Origin: [Ruminococcus] torques ATCC 27756
Lineage (GTDB): Bacteria; Bacillota; Clostridia; Lachnospirales; Lachnospiraceae
DNA length: 64,000 nt
NCBI RefSeq assembly: GCF_000153925.1
Contig: NZ_DS264346.1
Location: 1,700 to 65,699, forward strand
Reading direction: 5' to 3'
The translations under genes were made by a program, and so were the position numbers. A model generated the notes under the pieces. The model was given only the letters and a program-made list of their open reading frames with translations. It was not told the DNA's origin and did no database searches. Positions 12,701-19,406 of the stretch are shown here, one piece after another. How positions within the stretch are numbered: the stretch's first letter is position 1; each line of letters opens with the position of its first letter.

Positions 12701-15700
12701 TGACGTATACGACGGAGTCGCTTGATCAGGCAGTAAAAGACGGATATGCCGTAAAATCTGAAAATGATGACGGTTCGGATGTATGGACGGTCAGCTATAC
12801 CGCAAGAGAGATAACAGACAAACTTCCGGGCGGAGTAACCGCAGTAGAAGGAAAGACGTCTTTCGACTTTACGGTCGTAGTGACAGATCGTACAGATGGA
12901 ACATTAACTGCACAAGTACAGCTTCCGGAAGGCGGTATTGTATTTGAAAATGCTTATACTGCCGAAGACACAGAGGTCAATACAGATCCTGCGGACGCAA
13001 AATCATACTTTAATAAAGTGCTGACAGGGCGCGGTTGGTTAGGAACAGACGAGTTTACATTTACCATTACGCCGCAGGATGGCGCGCCGGCGGCGGAAGA
13101 CGCGGCGGCAGACGGTACGAAAACAGTAACAGTAACGTCTGACAGTGCAAAAGCAGGAGAAGCTGTTCTGTTTGGTTTCGGAAAGATCCGGTTTACAGAT
13201 GAGGATATGAACGGAGCTGCCGCAGGACAGGATGGAACAAGGACGAAAGAATTCCGTTACACAGTGAAAGAAAATCCGCTTCCGGATGGAAAGATGACGG
13301 GAGTGACGATCGACGGACATGAGGCGACATTGAAGATCACAGTATCGGATAACCTGGAAGGTAAATTGGAAGTAACAAACATCGCCTCCGAAAACGGAAC
13401 ATTTACAAATGAGTACAAATCCCAGCTTGATTATGCGGCGGCAGGAGGACTGCAGATCACGAAGGCGCTGAACGGAAGAGATATGGAAAAAGATCAGTTC
13501 ACCTTTACAGTGACGCCGAAAGCGACGGAAGGAAGCACGACTGCGGAAGAAGCGGCGGAAAAATTCGGACTTGCGAATGCGGCAAATACATATAAGAATG
13601 AAGCCGCAGAAGCAGGCGCAGTGACGACGATCAACGTACTCGACGGAAAGAACGTTACATTTACGCAGGCAGACGCAGGCAAGACGTTTACCTATGAAGC
13701 GGCGGAGACGGCGGGAACAAATACAGCTTATACGTATGATACAGATGTAAGAACCGTAACAGTCAAAGTAAAAGATAATAACAATTCGACGCTGACGGTA
13801 ACGACACGGGTTACGAAAGTAAAAGACGGTCAGGAAGTGATCGTGGACGAGCAGGAAGTAACAACAGGAGAAGTCGGTCAGAAAAAAGCGACTATATCGT
13901 TTGTAAATACATACAACGACGAACCGGTCGAGCTTGGCGGAGAAGGAAGCGTGAAGATCAACGCGACAAAGACGCTGGCAAACAGACCGCTGACAGACGG
14001 AGAATTTACGTTTAGAATATTTGATAAAAAAGGAAATCCGGTTGTCGGCAAAGACGCCGAGGCGACAGGTACGAACGCGGCGGACGGAAGCATTACGTTT
14101 GCTCCGGTAAGCTACGATACAGACAGACTAATGGCAGATGTGAAAGCAGGAATCGCATTCGTAGACAAAAAGTCTCAGGCTCCGGCATATGTCTACACAT
14201 ATGACTATACGGTGACGGAAGACAACCCGTCCGGCGGAGTGACAGGTATTGCGACGACATTTGCGATCCAGGTGATCGTTACAGACCGCGGCGACGGAAC
14301 GCTGGCGATCGAAGTGAAATATCCTGACGGAAAAGATTCGCTTCCGTTTGAGAATGTATACGGCAAGTCTGCAAATGCAGAGATCGCGCTGAACGGAAAG
14401 AAAGTATATGAGAAAGAATCCGTCAACGCGCCGGATATAGCAGGAAAGTATACATTTACGATCACAGGAACAGATGAACTTGGAAATCCTGCGCCGATGC
14501 CTGTAAAAGACGGCAAAGTCGTGACAGAGACGACGAACGATGCGGCAGGAAATATCGATTTCGGAAAACTTGTCTATACGATGGAAAATGTATTTGGTTC
14601 AGCGGAAAGTCAGGATGAGCAGACAAATGCAAATCAGGATGTGGAAGCAGGAGAAGACCCGGCGGATACAAATCAGAATGCGGAAGCAGGACAAGACCCG
14701 GCGGCAGCCGATACAGCGGAAGATAAGACGGCGGCAGAAGATGCGGCAGACGCGGCAGAAAACGCGGCGTCAGAAGAAACGGCGGGAGACGGAACAGAAG
14801 GAACGAAAGCGCCGGAAACAGATGAAACAGACATTGAAGCAAACGGCGGATCGAACGCCGGATCAAGCGGAGAAGATCAGGACAAAGAAGCGGCAGGAGC
14901 GGCTTCGGCGGACGGCGGAAACGTCGTTGATCAAGCCGGAACAATGAACGCGCAAGAAGCAGGTCAGGCGAACAGATTCAGCGAGCCTCGGACAAAAGTT
15001 TATACTTATAGAGTGACAGAGTCCGGCAGCATGGCGGGCGTGACGAACGATTTGGCGGCTGCGGAAGGAAAGACGTTTACAGTAACCGTGACAGACAACG
15101 GCGACGGAACGATCAGCGCCGTTTCCTCATGGCAGAATGATTTCGCATTTGAGTTTACAAACACATACCGTGTAAATCCGACAGATTACAGTGTGAATGA
15201 ACATATCAGCATCAAAAAAGAGCTGACTGGACGTGATCTGCACGAGGGAGAATTTACATTTGAACTCATCGATGAGTCCGGAAATGTTGTGGCTTCGGCA
15301 GTGAATGAGGCGGACGGAACGGTTCGTTTCGGAGCTCTGCATTACACAGAAGCAGGCACATACAATTATGTGATCCGCGAGGTGGAAGGTACAGCCGGAG
15401 GCGTACAATACGATTCGGCAGAGCATACGGTGACTGTCATTGTGACAGATAACGGCGACGGTACATTGAGCGCGAAAGCAGAGACGAAGAGCGGAGAAGA
15501 TATGAACGGCATCGTATTCCGAAATATCTACGAAGCTCGTCCGGCGTCGGTAACGCTCGGAGCTTCCAAGACTTATAAGGGAGCGGAGCTGAAAGACAAA
15601 CAGTTTACGTTCGTGCTCAAAGACAAGGATGGAAACGTTGTGTTTGAAGCGAAGAACGGCGCAGACGGACAGGTTATGTTTGAGACGCTGATCTATGACC

Positions 15701-16047
15701 GGGCGGGCGTATATGAATACACAATTTCTGAGAAAAATGATGGGCAGAAAAATGTAACATACGACGAAACCGTATACAATGTAACGATTACGGTTACAGA
15801 CAACGGAAAAGGCAATTTGATCGCAGAGGCGGTATACGGAGACGGCAGGACGCCGCAATTCGTTAATACATATGTGAAACCCCAAAATCCGGTGAAACCG
15901 GAACAGCCGACCCCGACTGTAAAACCACAGAATCCGGGAGCGGTGCAGACCGGAGATCATAATTCGTTTGCGGGAACGCTGGGAATGGCGGCGCTTGCTT
16001 TAGCGGTGGCAGCAGGTGTTATGATCAGAAGAAAGAAAAAATCATAA
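3718..16047 (+). CDS. Giant wall-anchored surface protein: vWA domain plus about 20 Ig-like isopeptide (pilin-type) modules
   Basis: The product is about 4,109 aa. It begins with a signal peptide (residues 1-38). A von Willebrand A domain covers roughly residues 120-465, with MIDAS motif DTSGS at 132-136 and FFTDGQPTS. A long tandem array of Ig-like modules follows, most ending in F(V/T/N)N(T/S/L)Y. These resemble Spy0128/FctA-type pilin domains, in which a Lys at the start (ITKTLNGR-like) bonds to the terminal Asn with help from a Glu (YxVxE). Two DUF11-like modules lie near residues 2420-2660, and two CnaB-like modules occur (near 810-935 and 2660-2790). An Ala/Glu/Asp-rich insert lies at about 3627-3757. 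The C-terminus has VQTGD (4076-4080), a hydrophobic segment and RRKKKS, a non-canonical sortase signal. The start is GTG at 3718, with AAAGG 7 bases upstream; ATG at 3724 is possible but lies 13 bases from it. It probably acts as a tip-type adhesin or stalk on the cell surface. The ligand is unknown. Confidence 0.9.
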   Translation: MTMRKKKNSKLRSALAIFLAGAMVLGMIPGGMGQVYASDSTPTPAVAFDETSVSDPSTVDTWNQVVKDSTENIGRIWTDKTVLTEDIQLEGGSRPSVKKGDSDFLVGLSALSSTSNTVKTVSRPLDIVLVVDTSGSMENSPHMGTRPESERYRYEEIYAGNLSETEDQEYYTKDGGKITSEGQKILFWWEFTHWELNGQTVEPKISAEDSNPNHIQFYERRDLGTNITKLQALQNAVNNFVEQTAKMNDSIDDIKLQHRVSLVKFASDESDNIGNDFINNNYNRSQIVTELKSYTTKNISDLTSTVNSLIAAGATRADFGLNQAQRAFQLGGTREGAQKVVVFFTDGQPTSNSDWSNSVAAAAITNAKELKDANALIYSIGVFRDANPNDTNTSAGNFNGYMHAVSSNYPDATATSSTRPNRYSCTLGKRTDNSDYYKAATDADELNNIFNEISSDLETGFGFPTQTEGYDPGKVGYITFTDQLGEYMQVDEFKSLVFADQIFDPVGEPVTENGVTTYKYEGSATGDTELYPNGNVKDIIVQVKKGADLKTGDTVTVQIPAGLIPLRHFTLDTDSDGNKTMDIQEAYPLRIFYGVSIKPEVRERIADGLNPNDADDEALQQYLNAHNENGVPYFYSNYYNGQYIDPNGKTLGNTTASFQPAKKNTFYYFTEDTPIYTDKDCTMAVKNEPSADQTYYYKRPYVQLNGGQVEEIDGKVAFTGSNFQQASANFGINDKGEYFIKSGSARLTRIDALIDDKTENITNTADVVIDPIWDNINNPDYLNVYLGNNGRLALELPGALAISKDARVAANKNLNADEILKDKKFTFEISIPSMKGKTVKAEVRNAQNEIQGKAFELEFDKTGAAKYQIKDDETLYIHGLDKDAQYTVTEKELPKGFELTAVDKKADAKEAAGTIVSGKSVKHVFENTYDVDEITLAETDFASYEKQFDRWDIADKFRIELIPTTEGAPLPNGAADGKKGVEVTEKNSSGNFGEITFSHPGVYEYEIQEKQPASAIPGVIYSLASYTYRVTVTDNGDGTLSAVAEMEKTANDDGASVGNTPIPVENKTAVFVNDFHADSATTSILAKKVYADESGANPLKNGMFEFKLKATGDNAEQAPMPTGEKDENGYIHVVNVGTGITFGNMVFTEENVSDTPWTYEIAEVIPETAVNNGDGTYTLNGITYKAQTYSVSIMAKAQGSGEDAYIVIEKTYSKAEGAVAEDQVVFNNSYEPKPIVLPGEGESAVQGRKTLVGRDSLVDEEFSFTLSAANTAARTGLKENFIIFNGDTAQDTMQKTVNGLTNNQAATFDFDSIEFKRPGTYVFSVVENAPENGNGMVYDRHTARVRVIVTDENGELKAETAYYNGEGVDTDAAAFVNLYTASATYGTGAELIVEKTLSGRALKAGEFTFKIEAADSDTVNAETADAKLSDSDREFTNTSGAADGVASRIFDKLSGVTFTQDDAGKTFSYVLSEAAGNLPGVTYSKDTYRFDITVVDNGDGTMHTETKVTMQGDGVTAEAHHDSSDGRDTIVAGFTNGYHADSVEVDFTEAAALFHKRLVGRDWKEDDSFTFNLTAEDGTPMPKDTEGNDVTSVTVSQKGGTEDGTDVPFGFGKVTYDTVGKYSYTVTEENAGQTINGVTYSKNEAKIIVDVSDPGNGQLTANIQSYSTIFINEYGASLNLGAAGGLAITKTVTGHALAKEQFEFKVKAVKTDTATADEAAELFGFKEGETEVTFKNNEAAADGQTVTMLKTDTNFTLKNLGKVYKYEVSEMNDKKPGYTYDDTVYTVELWVTDDGDGTLTLHTKVTDEKGSVISEETSNETDQKQTVLAFNNSYAGSGVLDGSANLAGTKKMDGPWEATDKDLSGFRFTITGGDEATNAAITAGTVVLPQSVTATSDADGNFNFGDITFNEKGTYKFTVSEVVPAEGDKIPGVAYNAETVTIIVNVTDNDDGTLTAALAEGSQELIFTNTYATTQDATFTPSVVKEVKGLNAKEIFTFKLSAADEATKAAIDSGTLTGIGTTADLYSSEKTTTKLIPKDGTEQVDFNALTFKKAGTYKFTVQETNANAPTGWTYDSHTYEIIIKVTDQDSVLKATQEINADGVTNSQIFINKFEASTTYGDEGGLNVTKTLNGRTLAADMFDFTITSEATDSVTAEEAEAKLAEADKSFKNTAPGKDDVAVMSKLSDVKFDETDIGKTYQYSVREAAGTDTKYTYDQVSATVAITVQEKDGELYTVTTVTKGDDSKEYSSAESKATAVAPFVNSYTPDIVTIEPGAFAGKVTKVLKGNRDTGLAAGEFNFQMKITPADDTSSMDNVVLPEGAVGDTITSANAADGSVSFGNIQFKAAGNYHVEITEVVPEYADPNMTYDKHTFSYDIAVTYNAAEGTLSAKVADGSQAGSATFTNIYEAEDAKDVINTEEPSTSVNGKIVGVGDQLTYTIDWVNNAVDETGAPAKAEVKITDIVPKGTEYVSADTNGVYEETSKTITWTLGEQEAGAFGTVSFVVKVLDSAGGTAVENTAEITIGDNDPNQTNTVTTNVPGKDSVVEGDGELQVGKVLTYTISYKNPEIEAATVIITDSIPEGLDYVDDSAGEYASYNAETRMLTWKIADVQPGADGTVTFDARVNESAETVVENKATIQIGENGPEYETDTDRKEISKDGNLSISKTIVLTEGQGTGIDKEKEFTFIVALKDAKGTALTKEYAYAVTGESGEEIKKGNAADGTEISFQHGQKAVITGLPAGAQYTVTEKEVDGYTTTVNGNAGNAASGTITSNTTAEANFTNTYSVAGSLSGSEALKVTKELTGRKWLDTDTFSYTLTAADEATVEAIENGFITLPENAGGLEITKASAGHQAAFGDIQFTIAGTFKFNVTEQPSGIAGITDDQEAERTVVVKVTDKKNGTLEAAVVEGESENLTFINTYGAGTGDEDIAAKIEASKKLTGRDMKANEFRFEIVTRAAENPEGFKETFAAAGTNTEAAEGAEGAVKFAGNDGALTYTTESLDQAVKDGYAVKSENDDGSDVWTVSYTAREITDKLPGGVTAVEGKTSFDFTVVVTDRTDGTLTAQVQLPEGGIVFENAYTAEDTEVNTDPADAKSYFNKVLTGRGWLGTDEFTFTITPQDGAPAAEDAAADGTKTVTVTSDSAKAGEAVLFGFGKIRFTDEDMNGAAAGQDGTRTKEFRYTVKENPLPDGKMTGVTIDGHEATLKITVSDNLEGKLEVTNIASENGTFTNEYKSQLDYAAAGGLQITKALNGRDMEKDQFTFTVTPKATEGSTTAEEAAEKFGLANAANTYKNEAAEAGAVTTINVLDGKNVTFTQADAGKTFTYEAAETAGTNTAYTYDTDVRTVTVKVKDNNNSTLTVTTRVTKVKDGQEVIVDEQEVTTGEVGQKKATISFVNTYNDEPVELGGEGSVKINATKTLANRPLTDGEFTFRIFDKKGNPVVGKDAEATGTNAADGSITFAPVSYDTDRLMADVKAGIAFVDKKSQAPAYVYTYDYTVTEDNPSGGVTGIATTFAIQVIVTDRGDGTLAIEVKYPDGKDSLPFENVYGKSANAEIALNGKKVYEKESVNAPDIAGKYTFTITGTDELGNPAPMPVKDGKVVTETTNDAAGNIDFGKLVYTMENVFGSAESQDEQTNANQDVEAGEDPADTNQNAEAGQDPAAADTAEDKTAAEDAADAAENAASEETAGDGTEGTKAPETDETDIEANGGSNAGSSGEDQDKEAAGAASADGGNVVDQAGTMNAQEAGQANRFSEPRTKVYTYRVTESGSMAGVTNDLAAAEGKTFTVTVTDNGDGTISAVSSWQNDFAFEFTNTYRVNPTDYSVNEHISIKKELTGRDLHEGEFTFELIDESGNVVASAVNEADGTVRFGALHYTEAGTYNYVIREVEGTAGGVQYDSAEHTVTVIVTDNGDGTLSAKAETKSGEDMNGIVFRNIYEARPASVTLGASKTYKGAELKDKQFTFVLKDKDGNVVFEAKNGADGQVMFETLIYDRAGVYEYTISEKNDGQKNVTYDETVYNVTITVTDNGKGNLIAEAVYGDGRTPQFVNTYVKPQNPVKPEQPTPTVKPQNPGAVQTGDHNSFAGTLGMAALALAVAAGVMIRRKKKS

Positions 16048-16070
16048 AATAACGTGATTTTGGAAATGAG

Positions 16071-16100
16071 AGCAGCGGCAGAGGATGCCGCTGCTTTTTT
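16071..16100 (+). terminator. Rho-independent terminator of the giant adhesin gene
   Basis: A perfect 10-bp stem (AGCAGCGGCA and TGCCGCTGCT) with a 5-base loop is followed by six T. Confidence 0.95.
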
Positions 16101-16111
16101 GTATATAGCCA

Positions 16112-16140
16112 TAGTCAATCATAAAGCTCTGTGTTAGAAT
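16112..16140 (+). promoter_or_regulatory. Probable extended -10 promoter for the decarboxylase operon
   Basis: TAGTCA (16112-16117) and TAGAAT (16135-16140) are 17 bases apart. An upstream TG at 16132-16133 gives an extended -10. Confidence 0.5.
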
Positions 16141-16217
16141 AAAGCAGTGATATGACGATGTAAAGAAACAAGAGAAAAGAACCGATGTACAGAGGACAGG
16201 GTGACCGGAGGGATATG

Positions 16218-17687
16218 ATGGAGCATTTATATAGAAAATTAAAGGAATATGCGAACACGGGTTATTATCCGTTTCATATGCCGGGGCATAAAAGGAATAC
16301 TGCGCTGATTGGATCAGAACTTCCATATGAACTGGATATCACAGAAATCGACGGATTTGACGATCTTCATCATTCGGAGGGGATACTGAAGGAACTGCAG
16401 GAGTATGCGGCGTGCGTATATCATGCGGAGGAAACGCATTACCTTGTGAACGGGAGCACAGTCGGGCTGCTGAGTGCGGTTATGGGAAGCACAAACTCGG
16501 GAGATTGTATTTTAATGGCAAGAAACTGTCATAAATCGGTCTATAACGCAGTCTTTATGAACCAACTTCATCCGATTTATATTTATCCTGAAAACGGAGC
16601 AATAAATCCCGGTGAAGTTAAGCGGATTCTTGAGGAAAATCCGAATGTGAAGATTGTTGTCATTACATCTCCGACGTATGAAGGCGTTGTTTCGGATGTT
16701 GAGCGGATTGCCGGAATTGTTCATGAAAAGGGCATTCCATTGATCATGGATGAGGCGCATGGGGCACATTTCGGGTTCCATCCGTATTTTCCAAAGAACA
16801 GTAATACTTTAGGGGCAGATATCGTTATTCATAGTCTGCACAAGACGCTTCCGTCGTTGACTCAGACTGCGCTGCTTCATATGAATGGAGAGCTGGCTAA
16901 CAGAACGGATATCAGAGAGTACGTCCATATGCTTCAATCGAGCAGTCCGTCATATATACTTATGGCAGGAATAGACGAGTGTGTTCGTTTCGTGGGAGAG
17001 AGAAGCTCAGATGTTTTTGACAATTATGTGAAGCGTCTGGAATCTGTAAGAAAGAGAATAAGCAGGCTTTCTGTGTTGAAACTGATTGAGACGGAGAAGT
17101 ATGACAGGTCGAAGATAGTAACTGCGGTTGGGAATCATGGCGATGAAGACATAAATAGGTTTACAGGAAAACAATTATATGACGTTTTGAAAGATAAATA
17201 TTTACTACAACCGGAGATGGCATCAGGCTCATACGTTGTTTTGATGACTTCGCCGGCAGATACAGACGAAGGGATGGAGCGCCTTGTGTCTGCATTGGAA
17301 GAAATTGACGGCGAACTTGCAAAAAGAGATAAGTATGAAAGAAATAATTCTCTGGCGCGATATATAGTGCAGGATTCAGATACATATCAATATATATTGA
17401 AGGACAAGAAAGAACGGGATCATCAGAAGAATATATATATCTATAGTCCGAGCGAGACGAAACGACAGCGTTTAAAAAAGGGATGCGAATCTGTTGAATG
17501 GAAAATGTGCGGCGGAAAGGTCGCGGCAGAATATGCCTATATTTATCCACCGGGGATCCCGCTGATCGTTCCGGGAGAACGGATCTCAGAGAAAATAGCG
17601 GAAGAGATGTCCGAGTATGAAAAAATGGGATTTCGGATTGAGGGAACAAAGGTGAAAGGAAAGATTGAGGTATTGATAAATGGGTAA
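16218..17687 (+). CDS. Orn/Lys/Arg decarboxylase family protein (YaaO/SpeA-like)
   Basis: This is a PLP-dependent amino acid decarboxylase of the group III/aspartate-aminotransferase fold, predicted to act on arginine, lysine or ornithine in polyamine or acid-response metabolism. The N-terminus has the typical YYPFHMPGHKRN signature. The PLP-binding lysine is K209 in HSLHKTLPSLTQ, and DEAHGAH binds the cofactor. The length (489 aa) fits the short B. subtilis YaaO type rather than the large enterobacterial enzymes. The ATG at 16218 is chosen because GGAGG lies 6 bases upstream; an in-frame ATG at 16185 has a poorer site. The 3' end overlaps the next gene by 8 bases, so the two are probably translationally coupled. 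In B. subtilis the homologous gene also opens the tmk-holB-yaaT cluster. The exact substrate cannot be read from sequence. Confidence 0.9.
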   Translation: MEHLYRKLKEYANTGYYPFHMPGHKRNTALIGSELPYELDITEIDGFDDLHHSEGILKELQEYAACVYHAEETHYLVNGSTVGLLSAVMGSTNSGDCILMARNCHKSVYNAVFMNQLHPIYIYPENGAINPGEVKRILEENPNVKIVVITSPTYEGVVSDVERIAGIVHEKGIPLIMDEAHGAHFGFHPYFPKNSNTLGADIVIHSLHKTLPSLTQTALLHMNGELANRTDIREYVHMLQSSSPSYILMAGIDECVRFVGERSSDVFDNYVKRLESVRKRISRLSVLKLIETEKYDRSKIVTAVGNHGDEDINRFTGKQLYDVLKDKYLLQPEMASGSYVVLMTSPADTDEGMERLVSALEEIDGELAKRDKYERNNSLARYIVQDSDTYQYILKDKKERDHQKNIYIYSPSETKRQRLKKGCESVEWKMCGGKVAAEYAYIYPPGIPLIVPGERISEKIAEEMSEYEKMGFRIEGTKVKGKIEVLING

Positions 17688-18264
17688 AATTTATTGTGTG
17701 ATGGGAAAGAGTTCTTCGGGAAAGGATACTGTTTATAAAAAGTTAAAAGAGCAATATAAAGAGTTTCGTTTGATTGTTCCCTATACGACCCGTCCGATCA
17801 GAGAAGGCGAAAAAGACGGCGTCGAATATTATTTTGTGGATCCGGAACAGTTTCGTGCGATGAAGGAGGACGGGAAGGTGATAGAGTCCCGGTCTTATAA
17901 CACAAAGTGCGGAATATGGACTTATTTTACTGCGGATGACGGGCAGATCGATCTAAGCGCCGCAGATTATCTTTTGATCGGAACGCTCGTGTCATATCAG
18001 GCTTTGCGGGAATATTTCGGAGAGGAGGCGATCGTGCCGGTTTATCTCGAAGTGGAAGACGGACTGCGGCTTGCCCGCGCGCTTGAGCGGGAACGCAGAC
18101 AGGAGAAGCCGAAATATGCGGAGATGTGCCGCCGTTTTCTTGCGGACGAGGAGGACTTTTCGGAAGAAAATCTTATCAAAAGCGGGATTACAGAGCGGTT
18201 TGGCAATGAAGATTTCACAGAGTGTCTGAATAAAATACAAAGATATATTGAAGAAATAAGATAG
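17680..18264 (+). CDS. Guanylate kinase-like protein
   Basis: This 194-aa P-loop nucleotide kinase has the Walker A motif GKSSSGKDTV (residues 9-18). The guanylate-kinase GMP-binding region follows, with TTRPIREGEKDGVEYYF. It is likely a (d)GMP kinase or a relative with altered specificity. It overlaps the upstream decarboxylase gene by 8 bases. In the equivalent B. subtilis cluster this place is held by thymidylate kinase, so the gene could be a substitution by a different kinase family. The usual housekeeping gmk, normally near rpoZ, is not in this window, and whether this copy is the only one is unknown. Confidence 0.85.
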   Translation: MGKIYCVMGKSSSGKDTVYKKLKEQYKEFRLIVPYTTRPIREGEKDGVEYYFVDPEQFRAMKEDGKVIESRSYNTKCGIWTYFTADDGQIDLSAADYLLIGTLVSYQALREYFGEEAIVPVYLEVEDGLRLARALERERRQEKPKYAEMCRRFLADEEDFSEENLIKSGITERFGNEDFTECLNKIQRYIEEIR

Positions 18265-18317
18265 ATTTTATCAGTTTTTATGAGATTTCACTCTTTTGTA
18301 ATACCTTTTAATTTAAA

Positions 18318-18330
18318 ATTGTAGTACAAT
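18318..18330 (+). promoter_or_regulatory. Palindrome with embedded TACAAT (-10-like) upstream of holB
   Basis: ATTGTAGTACAAT is a perfect 6+1+6 inverted repeat. Its right arm, TACAAT, resembles a -10 box. No well-spaced -35 is seen. It may be an operator-overlapped promoter for the holB operon. Confidence 0.35.
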
Positions 18331-18406
18331 AGGAGTATGTCTTGAAAGGGAAACGTCTTCTGAGAGGCATTTTGGAAAATTAATTTTAAGAGTGCAGGTG
18401 ATATGG

Positions 18407-19402
18407 ATGAGTGGTTTTAAAGACGTAGTAGGACATAAGAATATTATTAAGTACATTCAGAACGCAGTGACTGCGGACGCAGTTTCTCATGCGTATATTT
18501 TGAATGGCGAGAGAGGTTCAGGGAAGAAGCTGCTTGCGAATTTGTTTGCCATGAGCCTGCAATGTGAAAACCGGGATGAAGACGGCGACGCCTGTGGAAA
18601 ATGCCGTTCGTGCAGGCAGGCGGCAGGCGGAAATCAGCCGGATATTATCCGGATCATGCATGAGAAACCGAATACGATCGGAGTAGGAGATATCCGTACG
18701 CAGGTGAATGACGATATTATGATCCGGCCGTACAGCAGCAAATATAAAATCTATATTATAGCAGATGCGGATATGATGAGCGTGGAGGCGCAGAACGCGC
18801 TTTTGAAAACAATCGAAGAACCGCCGGAGTATGCCGTTATCATGCTTCTGACGGAGAATGCGGAGACACTTCTTCCGACGATCCGTTCAAGATGTGTTAT
18901 GATGAAGCTTCGCAATATTAAAGATCAGCTCGTGAAAAAATATCTCATGGAGCAGTTGGAAGTGCCGGATTATAAAGCAGATGTCTGCGTTGCTTTTGCT
19001 CAGGGAAATATGGGGAAGGCGATCATGTTGGCAAACTCCGAATATTTCAATGAGATTAAAGAGGAAGTTGTACATTTGCTGAGAAATATCGACGAGATGA
19101 CAGTTCCGGATCTGATGGAAGCGGTAAAACGCTGCATGATATATAAGATGGAGATCAGCGATTATCTTGATATGATCGCGATATGGTACAGAGATGTGTT
19201 GATCTATAAAGCAACAAGAAGTGTGGATCGGGTCGTGTTTTCCGATCAGATGAAATATATTCGGGAGCGGGCGAAGAAGAGCTCATACGAGGGGATTGAA
19301 AATATTCTCGATTCTCTTGAAAAGGCAAAGGCAAGAATGAAAGCGAATGTAAATTTTGAGCTGACGATGGAACTGCTCCTGCTGACGATAAAGGAGAATT
19401 GA
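18407..19402 (+). CDS. holB: DNA polymerase III delta' subunit
   Basis: This clamp-loader subunit belongs to the AAA+ family and works with DnaX and HolA to load the beta clamp. Visible features are a Walker-A-like loop GERGSGKK, a four-cysteine zinc module (CENRDEDGDACGKCRSC) and the SRC motif in TIRSRC. The length of 331 aa is typical. The ATG at 18407 is preferred, with AGGTG 6 bases upstream; a GTG 15 bases earlier is less likely. It is followed after 4 bases by ricT, as in B. subtilis (holB-yaaT). Confidence 0.92.
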   Translation: MSGFKDVVGHKNIIKYIQNAVTADAVSHAYILNGERGSGKKLLANLFAMSLQCENRDEDGDACGKCRSCRQAAGGNQPDIIRIMHEKPNTIGVGDIRTQVNDDIMIRPYSSKYKIYIIADADMMSVEAQNALLKTIEEPPEYAVIMLLTENAETLLPTIRSRCVMMKLRNIKDQLVKKYLMEQLEVPDYKADVCVAFAQGNMGKAIMLANSEYFNEIKEEVVHLLRNIDEMTVPDLMEAVKRCMIYKMEISDYLDMIAIWYRDVLIYKATRSVDRVVFSDQMKYIRERAKKSSYEGIENILDSLEKAKARMKANVNFELTMELLLLTIKEN

Positions 19403-19406
19403 CAAA

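Noticed and set aside
14462-14947. Long frames on both strands over the low-complexity insert of the giant gene
   Set aside because: They are by-products of repetitive GC-rich codons; composition (Arg/Gln/Lys or Leu/Pro-rich) and lack of start signals argue against coding.
15127-15960. 277-codon minus-strand frame near the end of the giant gene
   Set aside because: It is antisense to conserved repeat modules; its Cys/Arg/His/Ile-rich composition is typical of shadow frames.
3718-16047. Possible non-ribosomal peptide or polyketide synthase because of gene length
   Set aside because: Modules are secreted Ig-like pilin domains with a signal peptide and sorting signal; no carrier or condensation motifs are present.
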